Source: RZYP01 sp964386405
Lineage (GTDB): Bacteria; Bacillota; Negativicutes; Acidaminococcales; Acidaminococcaceae
Assembly (NCBI GenBank): GCA_964386405.1
Contig: CAYLRW010000010.1
Span: 1-33,947 of the forward strand
Length of the DNA stretch: 33,947 bases
Direction: 5' to 3'
Shown: in pieces, positions 8,193 to 15,209 of the stretch
How the letters are laid out: each line of letters opens with the position of its first letter
Numbering within the stretch: position 1 is the stretch's first letter
Position numbers and translations under genes: made by a program
The notes under the pieces: model-generated
Told to the model about the DNA's origin: nothing
Seen by the model: only the letters and a program-made list of their open reading frames with translations
Databases searched by the model: none

Positions 8193-8233
8193 TATTATCT
8201 ATCGCCCCTTGCTTCCATGTAAACACACGAAGA

Positions 8234-8262
8234 ATTATACAAAATTTGCTTTATTATGTCAA
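8234..8262 (-). promoter_or_regulatory. Perfect-consensus sigma-A promoter for alaS
   Basis: Minus strand TTGACA (8257-8262), 17-nt spacer, TATAAT (8234-8239): exact consensus in both boxes at optimal spacing. It abuts the mnmA stop codon. Confidence 0.9.
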
Positions 8263-8263
8263 T

Positions 8264-9346
8264 TCAGCTTGATTTTATGCTGTTTAAGATTGTGCCGCCA
8301 CCAATGCAATAATCATTCTCATAAAAAACTGCTGCCTGTCCAGGAGCAATACCACGCAGTGGCAATTTAAAAGTAACTTTTATCTGACCTTCTACAGTAC
8401 TCGGTTCTATAGAAGCGTCAACAGGTTTAGCATTGTAGCGAATTTTAACTTTGACATCCCTTTTTGTTTTCAAAGAAATTCCGTCGTTAAATACAGCATC
8501 TGTAACAAGCATAGCATCATGCAGAGATTCTTCCGCATCTGCCAAAACTATTACATTTTTTTCTGCGTTAATCTCAGTAACATACAAAGGGGTAGCTGCT
8601 GCAATGCCAAGGCCCTTGCGCTGGCCAATGGTATAATGCGAAATGCCGTGATGTTTACCTAATATCTGACCCTTAGAATTTATAATATTACCAATTTTTT
8701 CGTGGGAAAACGCATTGAGAAAACGATGATAGTCATTATCAGGTATAAAGCAAATGTCCTGACTATCCTTTTTATTGAAGACCGGAAGATTAAACTCTTT
8801 GGCTAGTGCCCTGACTTGCACTTTATCATAGTCTCCCAAAGGAAACATGACATGATTAAGTTGTTCTTGGTTCAAATGATAAAGAACATAGCTCTGGTCT
8901 TTTGCAATATTTGCTGCCATAGCAAGGTGTTTAAAGCCTTCAGCATCTTCAATAATACGGGCGTAATGTCCAGTAGCCAAAAAATCTGCGCCAAGTTCCT
9001 TTGCCCTATCATACATGGCCCCGAACTTAACCTTTTTGTTACAAAAAACACAAGGGTTTGGTGTCCTGCCTGCTTTATACTCGTTTAAAAAATACTGCAC
9101 CACGGTTTTCCTGAAAAAATCGCTGAAATCTAATAAATAGTGCTCTATACCCAATATCTTTGCAACTGTTGCCGCATCGGTTTCAGTAGCTGCCAGTTGT
9201 TCCGCTGGTATATTTGCCTGCTTATCTACCCATAGTCTCATCGTAATACCTATTACTTTGTATCCTTTTTGCAATAGCAAAGCGGCGGCAACGGAACTGT
9301 CCACACCACCGCTCATCGCTACCGCAACTGTTTTTTTATTTAGCAT
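8264..9346 (-). CDS. mnmA: tRNA-specific 2-thiouridylase MnmA
   Basis: MnmA adenylates U34 of Lys, Glu and Gln tRNAs and inserts sulfur. The ATP PP-loop SGGVDS is at 12-17. Cys99 (NPCVFC) and Cys199 (DSQDICF) occupy the same numbers as the two catalytic cysteines of the E. coli enzyme. The 360-aa length is normal. A longer frame runs to 9388, but the ATG at 9346 has AGGAGCGAG upstream and gives the usual MLNKKTVAVAMSGG start, so I use it. The gene overlaps the Rrf2-type regulator by 11 nt. In many Bacillota a cysteine desulfurase gene sits between these two; none is here. Confidence 0.97.
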   Translation of the reverse strand: MLNKKTVAVAMSGGVDSSVAAALLLQKGYKVIGITMRLWVDKQANIPAEQLAATETDAATVAKILGIEHYLLDFSDFFRKTVVQYFLNEYKAGRTPNPCVFCNKKVKFGAMYDRAKELGADFLATGHYARIIEDAEGFKHLAMAANIAKDQSYVLYHLNQEQLNHVMFPLGDYDKVQVRALAKEFNLPVFNKKDSQDICFIPDNDYHRFLNAFSHEKIGNIINSKGQILGKHHGISHYTIGQRKGLGIAAATPLYVTEINAEKNVIVLADAEESLHDAMLVTDAVFNDGISLKTKRDVKVKIRYNAKPVDASIEPSTVEGQIKVTFKLPLRGIAPGQAAVFYENDYCIGGGTILNSIKSS

Positions 9347-9773
9347 GCTTCTCGCTCCTGCAAAGATCTTCAAGTGTAATACCATCAAGCACTTTACTTA
9401 TGCTATCAGCAACCTTAGCCCAAATACCCTGTGTAACGCAGTCTTCACATTTTTCACAATAATGCTTATCATTCTTATCAGTGCTAAGCAAGCAATCGAC
9501 AGGTACGATAGGCCCTTCCATGACACGTATGATATCACCAACAGTAATATCCCTTGGTTCACGGGTCAAATAATAACCACCCTGGGCTCCTCTGGTGCTT
9601 TTAACCAATCCTGCCTTTCTGAGTTGTCCCATCAATTGTTCGAGATAGTGTTCGGAAATTTGTTGCCTTTCCGCCACATTTTTTATCGAAATTGGCACTT
9701 TATCTGCAGAATTCATTGCCAGATCATACATAGCTGTAACACCGTATCTGCCTTTAGTTGAAAGTTTCATCAT
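9336..9773 (-). CDS. Rrf2 family transcriptional regulator, IscR-like
   Basis: The 145-aa winged-helix protein starts KLSTKGRYGVTAMYDLA, typical of Rrf2 proteins, with the recognition region ISEHYLEQLMGQLRKAGLV (39-57). Cys94, Cys106, Cys109 and Cys112 lie in the region that ligates [2Fe-2S] in IscR, so cluster sensing is possible; CymR-type cysteine regulators usually lack these residues. The longest frame begins with a GTG inside the Shine-Dalgarno AGGTGGG (9781-9787), so the ATG at 9773 (or 9770) is the real start. It overlaps mnmA. The promoter is covered by a perfect inverted repeat, suggesting self-regulation. Whether it is IscR or CymR in function is not settled. Confidence 0.88.
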   Translation of the reverse strand: MMKLSTKGRYGVTAMYDLAMNSADKVPISIKNVAERQQISEHYLEQLMGQLRKAGLVKSTRGAQGGYYLTREPRDITVGDIIRVMEGPIVPVDCLLSTDKNDKHYCEKCEDCVTQGIWAKVADSISKVLDGITLEDLCRSEKHAK

Positions 9774-9816
9774 AAAAATTCCCACCTATTCCAATCAATT
9801 TCTACTAATTTACTAA

Positions 9817-9845
9817 AGAATAACAATTGTATAAAAATATGTCAA
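9817..9845 (-). promoter_or_regulatory. Sigma-A type promoter for rrf2-mnmA
   Basis: Minus strand TTGACA (9840-9845), 17-nt spacer, TATTCT (9817-9822). The predicted leader to the ATG at 9773 is about 37 nt. Confidence 0.75.
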
Positions 9846-9867
9846 TTAACTTTTATAAATTGTTATT
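9819..9867. promoter_or_regulatory. Perfect inverted repeat across the rrf2 promoter, candidate operator
   Basis: AATAACAATT (9819-9828) and AATTGTTATT (9858-9867) are exact reverse complements separated by 29 nt. One arm overlaps the -10 box, the other lies just upstream of the -35 and reaches the rarA stop codon. No T-run follows, so a terminator is unlikely. The protein that binds it is inferred. Confidence 0.5.
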
Positions 9868-11146
9868 TATCTTTTCGCAACAGTTCTTTTTCTTCTCCAA
9901 TAGGCTTAGGTTGATAATACTTTACGTCAGCCAAGGCATCTGGAAGATATTGTTGCTTAACATATCCGCCAAAATAATCATGAGGATAAAGATAGCCCGC
10001 GCCATTACCCAGTTTTGCAGCACCTGGGTAATGTGCATCTCGTAGATGTTTGGGAACCTGTCCACAATTTTTGTTGCGAACATCATCAATTGCTTTAGCA
10101 ATGCCTATGTAGCAACTATTACTCTTAGGAGCATTGGCGATGTAACAAACTGCTTGTGATAAAAGAATTTGAGCTTCAGGTAAACCTACAAAATGAGCTG
10201 CCTGAGCTGCAGCATTAGCGATAAGCAGAGCTTTGGGGTCAGCATTACCTACATCTTCTGAAGCACAAATCAAAATTCTTCTAGCAATAAATCTGACATC
10301 TTCTCCGCTTTCAATTAACCTTGCTAAATAATGTAAAGCTGCATCGGCATCTGAACCACGCATGCTTTTGATAAAAGCTGAAATGATGTCATAATGGTAG
10401 TCACCATTCTTATCATATTGGAGCACCACATTACCCAGCACAAGCCTAAGAACATTTATGTCCAGTTCTTTACTGTTTTCTGCCAGCATTGCAATTGCTT
10501 GTTCCAAGACATTCAATGCTCTTCTGGCATCTCCATTGGCAAAATTGGCAACAACATCTATTGCTTCATCTGTTATATTAATGCCAACTGCGCCATAACC
10601 ATTTACGCTATCTGCTAAAGCTCTTTTTATAACTTTTTTTATTTCATCTTCACACAGTTGCTCTAAGCGAATGACTTTCATCCTTGATAAGAGCGGTGAA
10701 TTTATTTCAAAAAAAGGATTTTCTGTTGTGGCACCAATTAAAACTATAGTGCCATTTTCCACATACGGCAAAAGCACATCCTGCTGTGCTTTGTTGAAGC
10801 GATGAATTTCATCTATAAAAATAATCGTACGGCCAATACCAGCTCTTTGTCTTTCAACTGCACTCGCTAAAAGTTTACGAAGTTCCGGCACACCCGACGA
10901 AACTGCATTAATTGATTCAAAGATACTTCCGGTCATTTCAGCAATAACCTTAGCAAGCGTTGTTTTACCAGTGCCAGGTGGTCCGTAAAAGATTATAGAA
11001 GGTATAGAATCATTCTCAATCATACGCCGCAAATAACTATTTTTACCTATAACTTTTTCTTGGCCAACAAAATCAGCCAAACTTTTTGGTCTCAACCTAT
11101 CAGCTAAAGGCTTAGGAGCTACACTTGTAAATAAGCTATCCATCAT
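9863..11146 (-). CDS. rarA: Replication-associated recombination protein A (AAA+ ATPase)
   Basis: RarA/MgsA is a clamp-loader-like AAA+ ATPase acting at stalled replication forks. Walker A GPPGTGKTT (about 55-63), Walker B IFIDEIHRF (about 109-117), the sensor GATTENPFF and the C-terminal tetramerisation region (YPHDYFGGYVKQQYLP) are all present, and the length of about 427 aa is normal. The frame could start at 11152, but GGGGG (11155-11159) is only 2 nt from that ATG and 8 nt from the ATG at 11146, so I choose the latter; 11143 is also possible. In B. subtilis yrvN (rarA) also lies beside tcdA and the iron-sulfur regulator. Confidence 0.96.
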   Translation of the reverse strand: MMDSLFTSVAPKPLADRLRPKSLADFVGQEKVIGKNSYLRRMIENDSIPSIIFYGPPGTGKTTLAKVIAEMTGSIFESINAVSSGVPELRKLLASAVERQRAGIGRTIIFIDEIHRFNKAQQDVLLPYVENGTIVLIGATTENPFFEINSPLLSRMKVIRLEQLCEDEIKKVIKRALADSVNGYGAVGINITDEAIDVVANFANGDARRALNVLEQAIAMLAENSKELDINVLRLVLGNVVLQYDKNGDYHYDIISAFIKSMRGSDADAALHYLARLIESGEDVRFIARRILICASEDVGNADPKALLIANAAAQAAHFVGLPEAQILLSQAVCYIANAPKSNSCYIGIAKAIDDVRNKNCGQVPKHLRDAHYPGAAKLGNGAGYLYPHDYFGGYVKQQYLPDALADVKYYQPKPIGEEKELLRKDK

Positions 11147-11170
11147 TTGCATTACCCCCAGACTGCTTTA

Positions 11171-11176
11171 ATTATA
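11171..11176 (-). promoter_or_regulatory. Possible -10 element for rarA
   Basis: Minus strand TATAAT directly after the T-run of the tcdA terminator, with only a weak -35 inside the terminator stem. It would give a leader of about 18 nt. Terminator and promoter share sequence. Confidence 0.4.
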
Positions 11177-11205
11177 AAAAAGGCACCAGCAAAAAGCCAG
11201 CGCCT
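11175..11205 (-). terminator. Rho-independent terminator after tcdA
   Basis: Minus strand stem AGGCGCTGGC / GCTGGTGCCT (10 pairs including three G-T pairs; 11196-11205 with 11181-11190), loop TTTTT, followed by TTTTTT. It starts about 5 nt after the tcdA stop. Confidence 0.85.
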
Positions 11206-11210
11206 AAAAA

Positions 11211-11897
11211 TCAATCTTTGTTCACTATATCACGAACTATCAGAGAAGCAATCAAAAGTCCTGCTGTCGCTGGCACAAATACAAGGCTTCCTGGTACATC
11301 TGATTTTATTGCTTTTTGTGGTTCCTCAGTCGAAAAGACCACCTTTACGCCACTAACTATGCCAGCTTGGCGTAATTTTGTCCGAACGGCTCTTGCTAAA
11401 GGACACGTATGCGTTTTGCATATATCAGCAACCTTAAGCATTTGTGGATCTACTTTATTGCCTGTACCCATAGCAGAAATTATTGGTATATGTTTGCTAA
11501 TTGCAGAAATAATTAAATCCACTTTAGAATTAACACTATCGATAGCATCAGCTATATAGCTATATTCTCTCACAAATACAGTATCAAAATCACCAGGATT
11601 ATAAAATTTATCGTAAATATCAATACTGCATTCAGGATTGATATCCAGTAAACGATTTCGCAAAACAATTGTTTTGCTCATCCCCATAGTTGATTGTAAT
11701 GCCGGAAGTTGACGATTTATGTTACTTGATGCAATAAAGTCGGAATCTACTAAAAATAACTTACCTACACCACTTCTTACTAAAGACTCAGCAACATATG
11801 AACCGACTCCACCCAAACCTACAACAGCAACTGATGCTGACTGAAGTTTATGTATTGCATCTTTACCGATAACAATTTCAACACGGCTTAAATCCAT
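11211..11897 (-). CDS. tcdA: tRNA threonylcarbamoyladenosine dehydratase (TcdA, ThiF/E1 family)
   Basis: TcdA uses ATP to cyclise the t6A37 side chain of ANN-decoding tRNAs to ct6A. The 228-aa protein has the nucleotide-binding GLGGVGS (27-33), the conserved NINRQL (59-64) and Asp117/Asp120 (IADAIDS) of the E1-like family. The segment DICKTHTCPLARAVR (158-172) is the TcdA-type C-terminal motif, with Cys160 and Cys165. The ATG has AGAGG eight nt upstream. That ribosome-binding site directly follows the T-run at the end of the 6S RNA, so tcdA probably depends on read-through from the 6S promoter. The same neighbour order (aspS, 6S RNA, yrvM) is known in B. subtilis. Confidence 0.93.
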   Translation of the reverse strand: MDLSRVEIVIGKDAIHKLQSASVAVVGLGGVGSYVAESLVRSGVGKLFLVDSDFIASSNINRQLPALQSTMGMSKTIVLRNRLLDINPECSIDIYDKFYNPGDFDTVFVREYSYIADAIDSVNSKVDLIISAISKHIPIISAMGTGNKVDPQMLKVADICKTHTCPLARAVRTKLRQAGIVSGVKVVFSTEEPQKAIKSDVPGSLVFVPATAGLLIASLIVRDIVNKD

Positions 11898-11913
11898 TTT
11901 TCAAACCTCTAAA

Positions 11914-12102
11914 AAATTGCCCCACAATGCCGTCTTATTTCCAAGTTTTGAACCTGCATGTGCAGGTGGGTGCCCTCCCGACCACTTCTGATGTCCACTC
12001 AAGGAGGCATATCATCAGTGACAGGCGCTCTAGGCTCCCAAGGTTAAGGTGTTGGCTCAAAACATGGATTTTTAACGCGCACCGCAGGGATAAAATCTAA
12101 CT
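11914..12102 (-). ncRNA. ssrS: 6S RNA (bsrA/SsrS type)
   Basis: 6S RNA binds housekeeping RNA polymerase and mimics an open promoter. A long interrupted hairpin is visible: CCATGTTTTGAGCC (12067-12054) pairs with GGTTCAAAACTTGG (11954-11941) with one mismatch. An outer stem pairs CCCTGCGGTGC (12089-12079) with GCATTGTGGGG (11930-11920). The middle contains conserved-looking segments CCTTGGGAGCCTAG and GTGGACATCAGAAGTGG around a large central bubble, then GGAGGGCACCCACCTGC. A T-run follows at 11911-11917. The position between aspS and tcdA is that of B. subtilis 6S-1 RNA. Ends are approximate: the 5' end rests on the predicted promoter and the 3' end on the T-run. Confidence 0.88.
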
Positions 12103-12109
12103 TAATATT

Positions 12110-12138
12110 ATATTAGCAGAAAATGATAGGATTATCAA
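12110..12138 (-). promoter_or_regulatory. Predicted promoter of the 6S RNA
   Basis: Minus strand TTGATA (12133-12138), 17-nt spacer, TAATAT (12110-12115). It predicts a start near 12102 and an RNA of about 185-190 nt, near the size of B. subtilis 6S-1. An alternative -10 (TATAAT) overlaps but has a worse spacing. Confidence 0.55.
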
Positions 12139-12152
12139 ATTTATGCTTTATA

Positions 12153-13940
12153 TTAATTCTCTTTTTTTACTACAGTCGATCTAATATGCAATTCTCTAAG
12201 TTGTTTTTCCTCGACATCATTAGGAGCTTGAGTCATCAAGCAGCTAGCACTTTGTGTTTTTGGGAAAGCAATAACATCACGAATTGAAGGACGTTTTGCC
12301 ATTATCATAATTAATCTGTCCAGTCCAAATGCTAAGCCGCCATGTGGTGGTGCACCGAATTCAAAAGCATCCATCAAGAAACCAAATTTCTCTCTCGCTT
12401 GTTCATCTGTAAGACCGATTGCTGCAAAAACTTCTTTTTGGACGTCTCTGCGATGAATACGTATGCTGCCACCGCCGATTTCCGTACCATTAAGTACCAT
12501 ATCATACGCTTTAGCATAAACGCGACCTGGATCGGACTCCAGATATTGCAAATCTTCATCACGTGGAGATGTAAACGGATGATGCATAGCAACAAAACGT
12601 TTCTCCTCTTCATCATATTCAAACATTGGGAAATCAACAACCCAGGCAAAGGCTAATTTGTCTTCATCAATAAGGCCGAGACGTTTTGCCATTTCAAGGC
12701 GAAGAGCACCCAAAGCCTGCGCAACGACAGATTTTTTATCAGCAACAAATAACAGCAAGTCTCCTGCTACAGCAGCACCAGCACTCAAAATTGCTTTCAT
12801 CTGTTCATCACTAAAGAACTTAGCAATAGGAGATTTAATACTGCCATCCTCATTAACCATGATCCAGGCAAGACCTTTTGCTCCGTAAATACTGACAAAT
12901 TCAACCAAGCCATCTAGTTCTCTACGGGCAATATTGCCATACCCTTTGACATTGATAGCTTTAACTTGTCCTGCATCCTCAAGAACAGCATTAAATACCT
13001 TGAAATCAGAACCTTTAACAGCCTCTGACATGTCAAGTAATTCCATATCAAAACGCAAATCCGGTTTATCAGAGCCATAACGATCCATTGCTTCATCCCA
13101 AGTCAAACGTTTGAACGGCACTTCAAGGTCCCTATCCAAAGCGCCCTTGAAAATGTAAGATATTAAACCTTCCATCATTTCCATGACATCTTCTGATTCG
13201 ACAAAAGACATTTCCATATCTAGCTGGGTAAATTCTGGTTGACGGTCAGCGCGTAAGTCTTCATCACGGAAGCAACGAGCAATCTGGAAGTAACGTTCCA
13301 TACCGGAAACCATTAAAAGTTGTTTGAACAATTGTGGTGATTGCGGTAAAGCATAGAACTTACCAGGATTAACTCGGCTAGGCACCAAGTAGTCACGAGC
13401 TCCTTCCGGAGTACTCTTAGTTAACATCGGAGTTTCAATTTCTATAAATGAGCGGTTATCAAGAAAATCGCGCATCAATTTAGTAACTTTGTGGCGCAAA
13501 ATCAAATTCTTTTGCATTTCCGGGCGACGTAAATCTAGGTAACGATAACGCAGCCTAACGTTTTCATCAACATCCACACCATCTTGAATATAAAATGGCG
13601 GTGTTTTAGCAGTATTCAAGATTTCCAAAGACGAAGCTTCAATCTCAATTTCTCCAGTAGGTATATTACGATTAATTGTATCTTCAGATCTTAAACGCAC
13701 AGAACCTTCAACACTTACAACAAATTCATTACGCACATCTTCGGCAACTTTAAAAGAATCACCAGCTGTTTCCGTATCAATAACAATCTGGACGATACCT
13801 GAACGATCACGCAAATCAATAAAAATCAAACCACCATGGTCACGGCGCTTTGCCACCCAACCACTTAAAGTTACCTGCTGACCAGCTTCTGCTGCCGTTA
13901 ACAATCCGCAATGATGACTGCGCTTAAAACATTTACCCAT
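12153..13940 (-). CDS. aspS: Aspartyl-tRNA synthetase
   Basis: Class IIb synthetase of 595 aa, the bacterial type with a GAD insertion domain. An OB-fold anticodon-binding domain (about 1-110) is followed by motif 2 (FRDEDLRADRQPEFTQLD) and motif 3 (GLAFGLDRLIMIM). A frame extends to 14060 inside hisS, but the ATG at 13940 has AGAGGTG seven nt upstream and gives the usual start, so I use it. It overlaps the hisS stop by 8 nt. His35 in KRRDHGGLIF is the residue type seen in non-discriminating enzymes, so the enzyme may also charge tRNA-Asn; this is inference. Confidence 0.97.
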   Translation of the reverse strand: MGKCFKRSHHCGLLTAAEAGQQVTLSGWVAKRRDHGGLIFIDLRDRSGIVQIVIDTETAGDSFKVAEDVRNEFVVSVEGSVRLRSEDTINRNIPTGEIEIEASSLEILNTAKTPPFYIQDGVDVDENVRLRYRYLDLRRPEMQKNLILRHKVTKLMRDFLDNRSFIEIETPMLTKSTPEGARDYLVPSRVNPGKFYALPQSPQLFKQLLMVSGMERYFQIARCFRDEDLRADRQPEFTQLDMEMSFVESEDVMEMMEGLISYIFKGALDRDLEVPFKRLTWDEAMDRYGSDKPDLRFDMELLDMSEAVKGSDFKVFNAVLEDAGQVKAINVKGYGNIARRELDGLVEFVSIYGAKGLAWIMVNEDGSIKSPIAKFFSDEQMKAILSAGAAVAGDLLLFVADKKSVVAQALGALRLEMAKRLGLIDEDKLAFAWVVDFPMFEYDEEEKRFVAMHHPFTSPRDEDLQYLESDPGRVYAKAYDMVLNGTEIGGGSIRIHRRDVQKEVFAAIGLTDEQAREKFGFLMDAFEFGAPPHGGLAFGLDRLIMIMAKRPSIRDVIAFPKTQSASCLMTQAPNDVEEKQLRELHIRSTVVKKEN

Positions 13941-15207
13941 TTTCTCGCACCTCTGTTTTACATAAAATTGACTTAATACAATCCAATTTAACTTCAGTCT
14001 GTTCACTGGTTTCCATATCACGCAGAACAACAAACCCCCGCGATACTTCATCCTCACCAAAAATTAAAACCTTTTTAGCTTGCAGACGGTTTGCCTGTTT
14101 CATCTGTGCTTTCATGCTTCTGCCTAAACTATCAATTTCAGCCTTCAAGCCAGCTTCTCTTAATTCAGTAACTGTTTTGAACGCCAGTGATGCATATTGT
14201 GCTGCCGGTGATACTATAAACACGTCAACAGAATTTTCCTGTGTAGCATGTAGTTCCTGTTTTTCTAAGGCCAGTAATACTCTTTCCATCCCCATGGCAA
14301 AGCCGATGCCAGGTGTGTCAGGACCACCTACTTCGCTGACCAAACCATCATAACGTCCGCCGCCGCAAACTGCACTTTGTGCTCCAAGCGGTGAATATTG
14401 AATTTCAAAAGCAGTCTTGGTGTAATAATCAAGACCTCGAACCAGATTTGGATCTATTTCGAATTCCAGGTTTACTGAGTGCAATAAATCTTGCAACTGG
14501 CTAAAATGCTCCTTGCATTCATCACAGAGACACTCTGTTAACGAAGGTGCACCTTGCGCTAATTCCTTGCATTTCTCATTCTTACAATCCAAGATACGCA
14601 AAGGATTGCGATCATATCTTGATCTACAGTCCTCGCATAATTCGCCAAGTTTTGGTGCGAAGAAAGCTTTTAACTTCTCCCTATGAATAGGTCTGCATTT
14701 TGGGCAACCTACCGAATTGATAAGTAACCTCAAATCCTTAAGTCCCAGTTCTCTTAAGACCTGCACAGCAAGCATGATAACCTCGGCATCAATTAAAGCA
14801 TTACTCGTTCCCAAAGCTTCTACACCAAACTGGTGGAATTGACGCATCCTGCCGGCCTGTGGTCGGTCATAACGGAACATTGGACCCATATAAAATAATT
14901 TAGTCGGACCAGGCTCGGCATATAGTTTATTTTCAATATATGCTCTGACAACTGAAGCAGTATTCTCTGGACGTAATGTAATGCTTCTATTACCACGATC
15001 GGTAAAAGTATACATCTCTTTTTCTACTACATCTGTCGTATCACCAATACCGCGCAAAAATAGTTCTGTGTGCTCGAAAATAGGCGTACGAATCTCTTGA
15101 TAACCATAAAGACTACAAATACATCGCATGACCTTTTCTACATGACGCCAAGCACCAACGTTTGCCGGCAAAATGTCTTTTGTACCTCTAGGAGCCGCTG
15201 TCAACAA
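13933..15207 (-). CDS. hisS: Histidyl-tRNA synthetase
   Basis: Class II synthetase of 424 aa. Motif 1 region RGTKDILP (7-14), motif 2 FYMGPMFRYDRPQAGRMRQF, the histidine-specific LVRGLDYYTKTAFE and motif 3 GIGFAMGMERVLLALE are all present, followed by the anticodon-binding domain. The start is TTG, supported by AGGAGG (15215-15220) exactly seven nt upstream and by the hemZ stop 3 nt away; no ATG fits. A Cys-rich insert (CPKCRPIHREK, CEDC, CKNEKCKE, CLCDEC) between motifs 2 and 3 may bind zinc. There is no T-box leader; expression is as part of the relA-aspS unit. Confidence 0.97.
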   Translation of the reverse strand: MLTAAPRGTKDILPANVGAWRHVEKVMRCICSLYGYQEIRTPIFEHTELFLRGIGDTTDVVEKEMYTFTDRGNRSITLRPENTASVVRAYIENKLYAEPGPTKLFYMGPMFRYDRPQAGRMRQFHQFGVEALGTSNALIDAEVIMLAVQVLRELGLKDLRLLINSVGCPKCRPIHREKLKAFFAPKLGELCEDCRSRYDRNPLRILDCKNEKCKELAQGAPSLTECLCDECKEHFSQLQDLLHSVNLEFEIDPNLVRGLDYYTKTAFEIQYSPLGAQSAVCGGGRYDGLVSEVGGPDTPGIGFAMGMERVLLALEKQELHATQENSVDVFIVSPAAQYASLAFKTVTELREAGLKAEIDSLGRSMKAQMKQANRLQAKKVLIFGEDEVSRGFVVLRDMETSEQTEVKLDCIKSILCKTEVRENG

Positions 15208-15209
15208 TT

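Noticed and set aside
9258..9761. Plus-strand open frame of 167 codons opposite rrf2 and mnmA
   Set aside because: It lies antisense to two well-supported genes, has no family resemblance and no good ribosome-binding site.
12374..12649. Second minus-strand frame of 91 codons within aspS
   Set aside because: It is an alternative frame inside a secure gene, with no start signal.
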